Shown: positions 1-7,478, numbered from the stretch's first letter. The stretch: 37,658 bases of DNA from Lachnospiraceae bacterium (GCA_028694115.1 JAQUUB010000041.1:1-37658); one strand, 5' to 3'. Numbers and translations: made by a program. The notes: a model not told the origin generated them from the sequence alone.

Positions 1-11
1 CCTTTGTTATG

Positions 12-40
12 TTGACGAGAAAAATGGGATGTAGTAAAAT
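12..40 (+). promoter_or_regulatory. sigma-A promoter for the PTPS-related membrane protein gene
   Basis: TTGACG at 12-17 and TAAAAT at 35-40 are separated by 17 bases, one mismatch from consensus in each hexamer. Transcription would start near 47, just ahead of a TAGGAG ribosome binding site (59-64) and the ATG at 71. This supports 71 rather than 172 as the true translation start of the first gene. Confidence 0.75.
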
Positions 41-70
41 TAAATAAAAAGTAATATCTAGGAGATTTAA

Positions 71-91
71 ATGAAAAAAAGAAAAAAATAG
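71..91 (+). other. Probable true start of the first gene, with -1 frameshift site A-AAA-AAA-TAG
   Basis: An ATG at 71 lies 6 bases after GGAG (61-64). It opens a frame reading M-K-K-R-K-K and then TAG at 89-91. The last seven bases before the stop (82-88) are A-AAA-AAA, a classical -1 slippery heptamer. Slipping back one base, or adding one A, continues as I-V-T-L-I-I-I-P and joins the long frame, supplying a positively charged N-terminus and a membrane anchor (codons from 91 to about 138) that the family would need. A translational slip, transcriptional slippage, a phase-variable tract, a natural mutation or a sequencing error would all look like this. Confidence 0.7.
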
Positions 92-171
92 TAACATTAA
101 TTATAATTCCATTATGCATCCTTTTTCTATATTATTTTCAACTTCAGGTTGATGATAAAATCTATTATGGC

Positions 172-2289
172 ATGCACGAATTAGAAATATCGGAAAGTGC
201 AGACATATCCTTAGGAGTTATTACCATGAGGGATGAGGTTGGTTTGGGTAGTGTGTATGCAAAAACCCCTGCTTTTTCATTAAATCGCGGTTCCTATCGA
301 TTGGAAGTTGATCATCAGGATGATACAGATTCGGAAGTAGTTGTGATGTTAGAAAACCAGGAGTTTAAGACATTTATTCTTCCAGCTGATGAGTTATATA
401 CAATTTTAGAATTCCAATTAGAAGATTCTTGTGATCATGTTCAGATTTTTTTCCAAAAAAATAATCCAGGAACAATTACACTTAAGCATGCTACCTTTTA
501 TGCGCAGCACTGGTTTTATTCGGATAATATATTTCTAGGAGTAGTAGCAATACTCTTGTATTTTGGAATCTATATTTACGCATGTAAATCTGGATTCACT
601 TCCTATTCAGATAAGAAAAAAATTATGGTAAGTGGATGCGTTGTATTAGCAATTGTAATCTGCTACCCTCTTTTTAACAATTTTTTGAATAATGCACATG
701 ATTTAGAATTTCATCTCATGCGTATTGAGGGGATTAAAGATGGTCTGCGGGATGGACAGTTCCCAGTCTATTTGTATCCAAATAATCTGAAGGGACATGG
801 TTATCTTGGTAGTCTGTACCCAAGCTTCTTTTTGTATATTCCAGCAGTAATAAGAATGTGTGGAGTATCTATGGTGACTTCATATAAAATTTTAATTACA
901 CTATTACAAGTAGCAACTATGTTTACCTCCTATTATTGTGTAAAAAAGATAACAAACTCTAATTGGGCTGGCTTAGCAGGTATGATTCTATATACCTTAG
1001 CACCTTACAGAATCATTAATGTTTATATGAGAGCGGCACTAGGAGAGGCGTTAGCGATGGTATTTCTGCCAATAGTGCTTCTGGCTATTTATGAAATGAT
1101 ATTTGGTGATAAAAAAAAGTGGTTTTTATTAGTAATTGGTCTGACAGGAATCATTCAGTCTCATGTTTTGAGTTGCTTTTTTGCGGGCATATTGTGTGCA
1201 AGTATTTGTATTGTTTATATAAAGAGGATTTTCCAGGAAAAGAGAATCTGGATATTTGTGAAAGCCCTTGCCTTTTTAGCAGGTATCAACATGGCTTTTA
1301 TTTACCCTTTTCTATTCTACTTAAAATCTAATTTAAAATTAAGTATACTAAATAAGTTTGGATTTAGTAGTATGTCACTTTTTCCTTCGGAATTATTTAT
1401 GCAGGTGGCAAGTGCGAATGGATCACAGGATGTTAGAACTGGGATTGGTAGTGAAATGATCCCGATGCTAGGGGGCACTTTTATATTAGGAATCATAATA
1501 ACAGGTACTTTTATAATGATTAACAGAAGAGCTGCTGAAGACAATGATTCGTTTGTGAAAGTCTTGTTTGCTATTCAAATTTTGTTTTTGTTTGCAACAT
1601 TAACATGGTTTCCATGGGAAACCCTACAAAAATTTTCAATAATTGATAATTTTGTAACAAAGATTCAGTTCCCTTGGAGATTTTTGAGCATTGTAACGAT
1701 TGTTGGTAGTGTCTTAATCCCTATGGTGATTTTAAAATATGATAAGCTTTGTCACCATAAAAATTTGATTATGATAATTCTAATTATGGTAAGTGCTTAT
1801 GAAGCATTTATGATAATGGATTCTTCACTAACACAAGAGATTGAATATACAAAAATGTCAGGAGATTTTGCAGATGCACCTCAGGAAGAATATGCTCCTG
1901 AAAAAATGAACATAAATGATCTTGTAAGATCTGCTTATCCTATTCTTAATGATGGGGCGGGCAAAGTTTCCGAATATATAAAAAAAGGAACGAAAGTAAA
2001 ATTTTCTGTAAAGGATATTGCAAAACAGAGCCTTGTTGAAGTACCATTAACTTATTATAAGGGATATCATGCTAGTATGGACGGAAGAGAATTAGAATTA
2101 ATGGAGAGCGATAGCGGCAAGGTACAAGTAACCATTCCGGTCATAGATGGGATAAAGGAAATAACAGTACAGTTTGAACAACCAAAAGAATTTTATGTTA
2201 GTTATATAATTACAATCTTTTCTTTGATTTTACTCTTTTTATTTATTAAAAAAGAAAAAAATTCTAAGGCAGTGAAAGCACTGCCTTAG
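172..2289 (+). CDS. Polytopic membrane protein, PTPS-related / GT-C glycosyltransferase-like
   Basis: This frame encodes 705 residues from the first in-frame ATG, but that ATG has no ribosome binding site. The natural N-terminus probably starts at 71 and is joined by a -1 shift (see 71-91), adding about 30 residues with an anchor helix. After it comes a soluble beta-rich segment (residues 1-115), then roughly ten or more membrane helices (about 116-545), then a C-terminal extracytoplasmic domain (550-680) and a last helix (about 683-698). The loop with H-D-L-E-F-H-L-M-R (about 175-183) and the R-A-A-L-G-E-A stretch (about 287-293) resemble the PTPS-related membrane family (PF10131), thought to be GT-C-type enzymes using polyprenyl-phosphate sugars. 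The substrate cannot be read from sequence. The gene stands alone with its own promoter. Confidence 0.7.
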   Translation: MHELEISESADISLGVITMRDEVGLGSVYAKTPAFSLNRGSYRLEVDHQDDTDSEVVVMLENQEFKTFILPADELYTILEFQLEDSCDHVQIFFQKNNPGTITLKHATFYAQHWFYSDNIFLGVVAILLYFGIYIYACKSGFTSYSDKKKIMVSGCVVLAIVICYPLFNNFLNNAHDLEFHLMRIEGIKDGLRDGQFPVYLYPNNLKGHGYLGSLYPSFFLYIPAVIRMCGVSMVTSYKILITLLQVATMFTSYYCVKKITNSNWAGLAGMILYTLAPYRIINVYMRAALGEALAMVFLPIVLLAIYEMIFGDKKKWFLLVIGLTGIIQSHVLSCFFAGILCASICIVYIKRIFQEKRIWIFVKALAFLAGINMAFIYPFLFYLKSNLKLSILNKFGFSSMSLFPSELFMQVASANGSQDVRTGIGSEMIPMLGGTFILGIIITGTFIMINRRAAEDNDSFVKVLFAIQILFLFATLTWFPWETLQKFSIIDNFVTKIQFPWRFLSIVTIVGSVLIPMVILKYDKLCHHKNLIMIILIMVSAYEAFMIMDSSLTQEIEYTKMSGDFADAPQEEYAPEKMNINDLVRSAYPILNDGAGKVSEYIKKGTKVKFSVKDIAKQSLVEVPLTYYKGYHASMDGRELELMESDSGKVQVTIPVIDGIKEITVQFEQPKEFYVSYIITIFSLILLFLFIKKEKNSKAVKALP
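2264..2289. terminator. Hairpin over the stop codon of the first gene
   Basis: A perfect 11-bp stem (2264-2274 with 2279-2289, loop AAAG) contains the TAG stop. On the plus strand no T-run follows closely. On the minus strand the hairpin is followed by a nearly pure T tract (complement of 2249-2263), so by standard criteria it is a better terminator for leftward transcription. It may act in both directions. Confidence 0.5.
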
Positions 2290-2340
2290 GATAATAGTTA
2301 TCAAATTTTCTACAAATAAATAAAAATAATGAAAAAAAAC

Positions 2341-2369
2341 TTGCATTAGAGACCTCACTTATGTATAAT
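2341..2369 (+). promoter_or_regulatory. sigma-A promoter of tRNA-Gln
   Basis: TTGCAT at 2341-2346 and a perfect TATAAT at 2364-2369 are separated by 17 bases. The start point would fall near 2376, a few bases before the tRNA at 2382. This is a strong stable-RNA type promoter. Confidence 0.8.
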
Positions 2370-2381
2370 AGCATTTGTTGA

Positions 2382-2453
2382 AGGGCTATCGCCAAACGGT
2401 AAGGCAACGGACTCTGACTCCGTCATCTGAAGGTTCGAATCCTTCTAGCCCTG
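2382..2453 (+). tRNA. tRNA-Gln (anticodon CUG)
   Basis: All cloverleaf parts fold: acceptor stem AGGGCTA (2382-2388) with TAGCCCT (2446-2452), D stem GCC/GGC, anticodon stem ACGGA (2407-2411) with TCCGT (2419-2423), anticodon CTG at 2414-2416, T stem GAAGG/CCTTC with loop TTCGAAT, and discriminator G at 2453. The CUG anticodon decodes CAG, giving glutamine. CCA is not encoded. The gene appears to be a single-tRNA transcription unit with its own promoter and terminator. Confidence 0.93.
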
Positions 2454-2513
2454 TTTCTAAACAAAAAATACTTGCGAAGAATTCGCAAGTATTTTTTGTT
2501 TAGAAACAGGGCT
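2447..2513. repeat. 32-bp perfect inverted repeat including the tRNA-Gln 3' end
   Basis: Bases 2447-2478 pair without a mismatch with 2482-2513 around a 3-base GAA loop. The left arm starts inside the tRNA acceptor stem (seven tRNA bases), so the right arm carries a reverse copy of the tRNA 3' end. A second small palindrome, CAGGGC-TT-GCCCTG (2507-2520), overlaps its right edge. This is far more pairing than a terminator needs. Confidence 0.9.
2469..2497 (+). terminator. Intrinsic terminator of tRNA-Gln
   Basis: A 10-bp stem, TACTTGCGAA (2469-2478) with TTCGCAAGTA (2482-2491), has a GAA loop and is followed by six T (2492-2497). An A-run precedes it, so it could also work leftward. It is the core of the longer inverted repeat at 2447-2513. 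Confidence 0.85.
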
Positions 2514-2525
2514 TGCCCTGAAGGA

Positions 2526-2538
2526 ACTTGCGAAGAAT
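2526..2538 (+). repeat. Direct repeat of the terminator 5' arm
   Basis: ACTTGCGAAGAAT at 2526-2538 repeats the 13 bases at 2470-2482 exactly, 56 bases downstream. It looks like a leftover second copy of the terminator's left half. Confidence 0.7.
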
Positions 2539-2549
2539 ATAAAAAATCA

Positions 2550-2578
2550 AAGACAAAAGTTAAAATAAGTGTTAAAAT
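2550..2578 (+). promoter_or_regulatory. Candidate promoter for the thioesterase operon
   Basis: AAGACA (2550-2555), a 17-base spacer and TAAAAT (2573-2578) form a moderate sigma-A match about 75 bases ahead of the thioesterase start. The -35 fits only four of six positions in very AT-rich sequence, so this is tentative. Confidence 0.4.
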
Positions 2579-2601
2579 ATAGGAGAATTATATTTAGTAA
2601 G

Positions 2602-2631
2602 ACATTAATAAATACATTAATAAATACATTA
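2602..2631 (+). repeat. Tandem 12-mer, 2.5 copies
   Basis: ACATTAATAAAT occurs twice in a row (2602-2613 and 2614-2625), followed by a half copy ACATTA. It lies in the presumed 5' leader of the thioesterase gene, between the promoter candidate and the ribosome binding site. No function is evident. Confidence 0.75.
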
Positions 2632-2654
2632 GAGAAAAGAATATTGGAGATTCT

Positions 2655-3356
2655 ATGTATAGTTTTCAAAGTAGGGTGCGTTATAGTGAAGTTGATTCAA
2701 ATGAAAGATTAAGTCTTGATTCCATTTTAAATTATTTTCAGGATTGCAGCACCTTTCATTCAGAAGATCTGGGTGTCGGAGTAGAATACCTTAAGAGTAT
2801 TGGCTGTGGATGGGTATTATCCTATTGGCAGATAAACATTGACAGATACCCGTGTCTTTGCGAAAATATAAGAGTGAGTACGATGCCTTATGATTTAAAA
2901 GGTTTTTTGGGATTTCGAAATTTCATTATGGAAGATGAGAAAGGGAATCGAGTAGCATATGCAAATTCTTTGTGGAGCTTTCTGGACTTAAATACAGGTC
3001 ATCCTACCAAAATACCAGAAAAAGTATATCATTCCTACACACTAGAACAAAAACTCACAATGAATTACGAGCCTAGAAAAATCAAGATACCTGAAAATGG
3101 AGATAAACAAGAAGTATTTACAATTAAAAAGAATCAAATAGATAGCAATCATCATGTGAATAATGGGCAATATATTCAGATGGCTTTCGATTATCTGGCA
3201 CCTGATATGAAAATACATCAAATGAGGGCAGAATACAAGAAAGCGGCTTTTTTAGATGATAAGGTATTGCCAATCATAAATAGAGAAATGGATCGAGTGG
3301 TTGTGAGTTTATGTGATGAAGAGGAACAACCATATGCCATAGTGGAGTTTTTATAA
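2655..3356 (+). CDS. Acyl-ACP thioesterase (FatA/FatB-like double hotdog)
   Basis: The 233-residue cytosolic protein should hydrolyse acyl-acyl carrier protein, releasing free fatty acid and ending chain elongation. It has two hotdog halves (about 1-130 and 150-233). In the second half D163-x-N165-x-H167, followed by V-N-N and Y173, matches the catalytic Asp-Asn-His signature of the plant FatA/FatB family, and E193-Y-K-K lies where the family Glu is expected. Start: ATG 2655 is preceded by TTGGAG five bases upstream. The stop overlaps the next ATG by one base (TAATG), so the two genes are translationally coupled. Substrate chain length cannot be inferred. Confidence 0.85.
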   Translation: MYSFQSRVRYSEVDSNERLSLDSILNYFQDCSTFHSEDLGVGVEYLKSIGCGWVLSYWQINIDRYPCLCENIRVSTMPYDLKGFLGFRNFIMEDEKGNRVAYANSLWSFLDLNTGHPTKIPEKVYHSYTLEQKLTMNYEPRKIKIPENGDKQEVFTIKKNQIDSNHHVNNGQYIQMAFDYLAPDMKIHQMRAEYKKAAFLDDKVLPIINREMDRVVVSLCDEEEQPYAIVEFL

Positions 3357-4192
3357 TGTTTGAACTAGGGAAAAAACAAAAATTATATATTGTAAAGAAG
3401 GTAGAATTCGGGGTGTACCTTTCGGAAAATGAGAATGAGACGGAAAAGGTCTTATTACCATTTAAGCAGGTACCAGAAAATGCAGAAATTGGAGACACAA
3501 TAGAGGTTTTTCTTTACAGAGATTCCAAAGACAGACTCATAGCAACAACCAATATACCCAAACTTTTATTAGGGGAATTCGCCTTATTGAAGGTTTCTCA
3601 AATTGGAAACATTGGTGCATTCTTAGACTGGGGATTAGAAAAAGATTTATTTTTGCCATTCAGACAGCAAACGACGGAGTTAAGAGAGGGTGATGAATGT
3701 TTGGCAGGATTATACTTGGATAAAAGTAATCGACTTTGTGCAACTATGAAGGTTTATGATTATTTATCAAAAGATGCTCCCTATAAAAAGGATGACAGTG
3801 TAAGTGGTATTGTTTATGAAATCAGCCGGCAGTTTGGTGCCTTTGTAGCAGTAGATGATAAATATTCCGCATTAATCCCAGCAAAAGATTTCTCGGGTGA
3901 AGTGCAAGTCCTTGATCGAATCACTGCAAGGGTAACGGATGTGAAAGAGGATGGGAAATTAGATCTTAGTATTAGAGAAAAAGCATATATGCAAATGGAT
4001 CAGGATGCAGAAGAAGTGCTTCAGGTTTTAGAAGAGTTTTCGGGTGTACTACCATTTAATGATAAAGCAGATCCAGAGATTATTAAAAAAGAAATGAAAA
4101 TGAGTAAAAATGCTTTTAAAAGAGCGGTTGGAAGACTGTATAAAGAAGGAAAAATAGAAATTACGGACAAAAATATAAAATTAATCAAATAA
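3356..4192 (+). CDS. S1-domain RNA-binding protein, CvfB/YitL family
   Basis: This 278-residue protein has the CvfB layout: an N-terminal S1-like beta-barrel (about 5-60), a second S1 unit (about 70-135), a third S1 unit (about 143-210, with Q-F-G-A-F-V and the D-G-K-L-D-L-S-I-R ending) and a C-terminal winged helix (about 220-278). CvfB proteins bind RNA and affect virulence-gene expression in staphylococci; the molecular role is still loosely defined. It is coupled to the thioesterase upstream by a TAATG overlap and lies directly before ridA. The family assignment is firm; the function in this organism is inferred only. Confidence 0.82.
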   Translation: MFELGKKQKLYIVKKVEFGVYLSENENETEKVLLPFKQVPENAEIGDTIEVFLYRDSKDRLIATTNIPKLLLGEFALLKVSQIGNIGAFLDWGLEKDLFLPFRQQTTELREGDECLAGLYLDKSNRLCATMKVYDYLSKDAPYKKDDSVSGIVYEISRQFGAFVAVDDKYSALIPAKDFSGEVQVLDRITARVTDVKEDGKLDLSIREKAYMQMDQDAEEVLQVLEEFSGVLPFNDKADPEIIKKEMKMSKNAFKRAVGRLYKEGKIEITDKNIKLIK

Positions 4193-4207
4193 ATGGGAGA
4201 AATAGAA

Positions 4208-4585
4208 ATGGATAAGAAAGTAATTAGTACAACAAAGGCTCCAGCAGCCATTGGGCCTTATTCACAAGCAATAGAGGTTAACGGCATGATATTTACATCT
4301 GGAATGATCCCCATTAATCCAGAAACAGGTGAAATTGTAGAAGGGCTACAGGAGCAGGCAAAACAAGCACTTACAAATGTGAAAAGCTTATTAGAGTCCC
4401 AGGGTAGTGAGATGGGGAAGATTATTAAAACTACTGTATTTATAAAGGATATGAATGATTTTGCGAAAATCAACGAGGTTTACGCTACATTCTTCAATGG
4501 AGATTATCCAGCCAGAAGCTGTGTTGAAGTAGCAAGATTACCCAAAGATGTATTAATTGAGATTGAGGCAATCGCCTTAAAATAA
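4208..4585 (+). CDS. ridA: RidA family reactive enamine/imine deaminase
   Basis: The 125-residue protein hydrolyses reactive 2-aminoacrylate-type enamine/imine intermediates made by PLP enzymes; the family acts as a cytosolic trimer. P-Y-S-Q near residues 17-20, R103 in P-A-R-S-C-V-E-V and E120 in the I-E-I-E-A-I ending match the substrate-binding Arg and conserved Glu of RidA. I chose ATG 4208 over the in-frame ATG at 4193, because GGGAG (4195-4199) precedes 4208 at good distance while 4193 has no site, and because the result matches the usual family length. Confidence 0.9.
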   Translation: MDKKVISTTKAPAAIGPYSQAIEVNGMIFTSGMIPINPETGEIVEGLQEQAKQALTNVKSLLESQGSEMGKIIKTTVFIKDMNDFAKINEVYATFFNGDYPARSCVEVARLPKDVLIEIEAIALK

Positions 4586-4607
4586 AAGAAAATGAAAGGA
4601 GAACATG

Positions 4608-4841
4608 ATGAAAGTTCAAAACATTACAGACATTGACAAATTTTTTAAAGTAGTAGACAGCTGCAAAGGAAGAGTAGAATTAGTTACTGGGGAGGGAGAT
4701 CGTTTGAATCTTAAATCCAAATTATCCCAGTATGTTTCAATGGCAAATATTTTTTCTGATGGAACAATTGAAGAGTTGGAAATTATTGCTTATGAAGCGG
4801 ATGACATCAACAAACTTGTAAGTTTCATGATGAATAACTAA
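4608..4841 (+). CDS. Conserved-looking small protein of unknown function (77 aa)
   Basis: This small soluble protein has mixed alpha/beta character, no signal peptide and no membrane helix. It has a central C-K-G-R-V-E-L-V-T-G-E-G-D segment (about 18-30) and an acidic C-terminal half ending in M-M-N-N. I do not recognise a characterised family; my recollection is that similar short proteins are common in Lachnospiraceae under misleading names. ATG 4605 and 4608 are both possible. AAAGGAG (4595-4601) is spaced better for 4608. It follows ridA by about 20 bases and is followed five bases later by the CPBP protease gene, so it sits within an operon. Confidence 0.7.
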   Translation: MKVQNITDIDKFFKVVDSCKGRVELVTGEGDRLNLKSKLSQYVSMANIFSDGTIEELEIIAYEADDINKLVSFMMNN

Positions 4842-4846
4842 GAAAC

Positions 4847-5782
4847 ATGAATAGTAAAAAGGCAAGTGGTTTATTCTTAACGCAAATTATTATTTCAATT
4901 GGTGTTACCTTATTGCTTTCACTTGGAAACATCCCAATCGAATTAGGAATAATTACGAATTTGCTATTGAGTGAATCCATGCTGATTATTCCGGCAATTA
5001 TTTTTATGATGGTAACGAAGGAAAAAACAAAGAATCTTATTTCATTTAGAAAAGTTAAGATTTCGACATTTTTCCTTACGTTACTTTTCACTTTTTTATT
5101 ATCGCCTCTTATTATGGCGGTGAATGCTTTTAGCATGATTTTTACAGATAACGCGGTAATGGAAATTAGTTCAGAGGTGTTGAATCAACCTTACATAGTA
5201 ATGGTTTTAATCATTGGGTTTCTGGGACCATTTTGTGAAGAATACGTTTTTAGAGGCGTTATTTATGGAGCATTTAGAAAAACAGGTAAAATTGTAACTT
5301 CGATTGTTTTACAGGCATTACTATTTGGTTTGATGCATTTGAATTTTAATCAATTTTGTTATGCTTTTGTTATTGGAGTATTTCTTGCATTATTAGTAGA
5401 AATAACGGATAGCATCTGGTGTTCTTTTGCCATGCATGCTGCAATTAATTCATCGAATGTCACATTGATGTATTTAACAAATCCATATTTGCAAGAGAAT
5501 GATCGTATGTTAGAAATGGCAGGAATGTCTTATACGGATACTATGATTCTAGTAGCCTGCATTTATTTGGTTATTGCTGTTTTTACAACTACCATCGCAT
5601 TGTGCGTGCTTTATAAAATGGCAAAACTAGAAAATGGAATTCAAAGAGTGGCAAGTATTATGAGTAAGAACAAAGAAATAAATAATCAAAAATTGATTTC
5701 TCCTATTACGATTATGGGGATTGCAATATCATTTTTGTTTATTATCATAGTAGAAATATTAAAACGGTGCATTTTTGTATAA
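4847..5782 (+). CDS. CPBP family intramembrane glutamic protease
   Basis: This 311-residue membrane protein has about eight helices. It carries the Abi/CAAX-protease (CPBP) motifs: E131-E132-Y-V-F-R136, F160-G-L-M-H164 and H197-A-A-I-N201, which form the active site within the membrane. Family members act in CAAX processing, bacteriocin self-immunity or as scaffolds; which applies here is unknown. The start has no good ribosome binding site and follows the upstream stop by five bases, suggesting translational coupling. The C-terminal part (about 235-311) adds extra helices beyond the core. The stop codon lies in the loop of the terminator. Confidence 0.85.
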   Translation: MNSKKASGLFLTQIIISIGVTLLLSLGNIPIELGIITNLLLSESMLIIPAIIFMMVTKEKTKNLISFRKVKISTFFLTLLFTFLLSPLIMAVNAFSMIFTDNAVMEISSEVLNQPYIVMVLIIGFLGPFCEEYVFRGVIYGAFRKTGKIVTSIVLQALLFGLMHLNFNQFCYAFVIGVFLALLVEITDSIWCSFAMHAAINSSNVTLMYLTNPYLQENDRMLEMAGMSYTDTMILVACIYLVIAVFTTTIALCVLYKMAKLENGIQRVASIMSKNKEINNQKLISPITIMGIAISFLFIIIVEILKRCIFV

Positions 5783-5797
5783 AATGCACCGTTTTTT
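5761..5797. terminator. Bidirectional intrinsic terminator between the CPBP gene and yjfB
   Basis: A perfect 15-bp pairing (5761-5775 with 5781-5795, loop TGTAT) is A-rich on the left and ends in six T (5792-5797) on the right. It contains the TAA of the CPBP gene and abuts the stop of the convergent yjfB gene (5798). The symmetric A/T flanks would serve both strands. Confidence 0.88.
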
Positions 5798-5974
5798 CTA
5801 GATTGAAATATCAATAGTTCCACCTAAATTTGGAGTTACAGACTGTTCAAGCATTTTTACCATACTGTCACCACTATCTTCGACAGTATCTAGGGACTTA
5901 CTGAGCATGGCAACACCAAAGTTAGACTGAACTTGCGCATTTGCCATACTCATTGATAATAAAGGAATATCCAT
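5798..5974 (-). CDS. yjfB: YjfB family putative motility protein
   Basis: The 58-residue protein begins M-D-I-P-L-L-S-M-S-M-A and continues with A-Q-V-Q, fitting the short YjfB family (putative motility protein). It has no signal peptide or membrane helix; the biochemical role is unknown. The start is the ATG at 5974: the in-frame ATG six bases upstream touches the GAAGGAGGT ribosome binding site directly, whereas 5974 is seven bases away from GGAGG. It is a single gene with its own promoter region (5981-6083), convergent with the CPBP gene. A sigma-D-like element lies about 70 bases upstream. Confidence 0.82.
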   Translation of the reverse strand: MDIPLLSMSMANAQVQSNFGVAMLSKSLDTVEDSGDSMVKMLEQSVTPNLGGTIDISI

Positions 5975-6044
5975 GGTCATACCTCCTTCAACTAAGTATG
6001 TGAAAAAATATTAGTATTATATTGTATATTTCATTCTATCATAG

Positions 6045-6072
6045 TTATCGGTAGTATGAACATAGAAAATTA
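6045..6072 (-). promoter_or_regulatory. Candidate sigma-D (sigma-28) promoter of yjfB
   Basis: On the minus strand TAAT (6072-6069) is followed after 16 bases by ACCGATAA (6052-6045), close to the flagellar sigma consensus TAAA-N15-GCCGATAA. A plain TATAAT (6023-6018 on the minus strand) lies further downstream without a good -35. The association with a motility gene makes the sigma-D reading attractive, but CCGATA-type words also occur by chance elsewhere in the window. Confidence 0.45.
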
Positions 6073-6083
6073 GTGTTTTCTTT

Positions 6084-7478
6084 TTATTTATGAGAGATTG
6101 AGTTAGGAGTCAATCGATAAAGCTTAAATGAATAACGATCAAAATGAAAATCATCTATAAAATCTTTTTCATAATGATCAAATTGTGAACCTGATAATTG
6201 AGACTCAAAACCTGGAACTGCAAGATACCATATGGTACCCTTAATGTCATTCATATTTTGAATATCGTATTTTTTAAACCATGGGAAGTAATATCTAAAA
6301 CATATTTCAATCTGATAATTATCTTCGTAAATAAGATATCCATCATCGTCAGAGATATGCTCGTTAAAATAATTGGTCATTTCCGTTACGCCTGGTTGAT
6401 ATTCTGCTTGGAATTGAAGAATGTAGTTCCTGCTCGTAATCAGAAATAGGAAAAGAAAAAGAGGAATGAGAATTCGTTTCTTACAGTCTTTGAAAAGAAC
6501 AGAAAATCCAAGCCAAAACAGACCTAGGGAAGGTACCAGATAACGTTCTGAAAAGATGTTTCCAGAGAAAACCAAAGAGGCAAGTGAACCAAAAATTAAA
6601 ACTCCAATATAGATGGAGGGTCCTAAAATCCCTGGTAATAACGATTTCACTTTTTTTGTATGAAAAGCACAGTATAAGGGGGCTGAGAGGAACAGTAAAA
6701 GAAGCAAAAGTGATAGAGGGGTATAGGTTGTTACAAATGGATAGCGTAAACACTTGAAAACAAAGGAAGGAGTTATTTCAGGCATTTCAAAATATCCATT
6801 TACCCTCTTCATCTGTGCAATAGTGATGAAAAGGCAAGGGAGATATAAAATCCCTATCATAAAGAGGGATAAAATCCAATCAACAATTCGTTTTCTGTTT
6901 GTCAGAATAAAACTAATCAGTAAGAAGAGATAGATAAAACCAACGGATACAAATGCAAAGTGATGGGTATATCCAGCTAAAAGACCAAACAGAATATACA
7001 TAAGAAAAGAAGAGCCGGTATTAGTTTTGAAGTAATCAAAGGCAAATATACCACATGCGGTAGTGAAAAAGAGTGAAAGACTATACATTCTTATTTCTAC
7101 ACCATAATAAAACAAATAAGGCATGCCAGTCATGCATATAATATAGAGTAAGCTTGTCTCAAAACCAAAGTGCTTTTTGACAAGGGTTGCGCCAAGAATC
7201 AAACACCCAATCATAGGGAGGACAGAAGATAATTTTAATATGTATGAATGGTATCCAAACATAGATGTTAGTATTTTATTAATTATATTATAGAGAGGAG
7301 GAAGTGTATCGGCTGCAGACTCTTTAAGAACATCAAAAAAACTGTTCCTGACAAGGACAGCAGAAAATGCTTCATCCATCCACAAATTATTATTAAAGAT
7401 TAAAGAAAGATAACAAAAAGAACCCAGTAATACTAATATAGTAATTATAATATTTTGATGCTTGCTTGTTATGATCAT
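6084..7478 (-). CDS. GT39/ArnT-like membrane glycosyltransferase
   Basis: This 464-residue protein has about ten to eleven membrane helices and a short C-terminal extracytoplasmic domain. The first outside loop carries L-W-M-D35-E36-A-F-S, the acidic pair typical of GT-C enzymes of the PMT_2/GT39 family, followed by T-L-P-P-L-Y-N (about 59-65). Such enzymes move a sugar from a polyprenyl phosphate donor to a protein, lipid or polymer outside the membrane. Donor and acceptor cannot be told. The ribosome binding site AAGGAG lies 11 bases before ATG 7478. Its promoter (7504-7532) diverges from that of the WecG-like gene. Confidence 0.8.
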   Translation of the reverse strand: MIITSKHQNIIITILVLLGSFCYLSLIFNNNLWMDEAFSAVLVRNSFFDVLKESAADTLPPLYNIINKILTSMFGYHSYILKLSSVLPMIGCLILGATLVKKHFGFETSLLYIICMTGMPYLFYYGVEIRMYSLSLFFTTACGIFAFDYFKTNTGSSFLMYILFGLLAGYTHHFAFVSVGFIYLFLLISFILTNRKRIVDWILSLFMIGILYLPCLFITIAQMKRVNGYFEMPEITPSFVFKCLRYPFVTTYTPLSLLLLLLFLSAPLYCAFHTKKVKSLLPGILGPSIYIGVLIFGSLASLVFSGNIFSERYLVPSLGLFWLGFSVLFKDCKKRILIPLFLFLFLITSRNYILQFQAEYQPGVTEMTNYFNEHISDDDGYLIYEDNYQIEICFRYYFPWFKKYDIQNMNDIKGTIWYLAVPGFESQLSGSQFDHYEKDFIDDFHFDRYSFKLYRLTPNSISHK

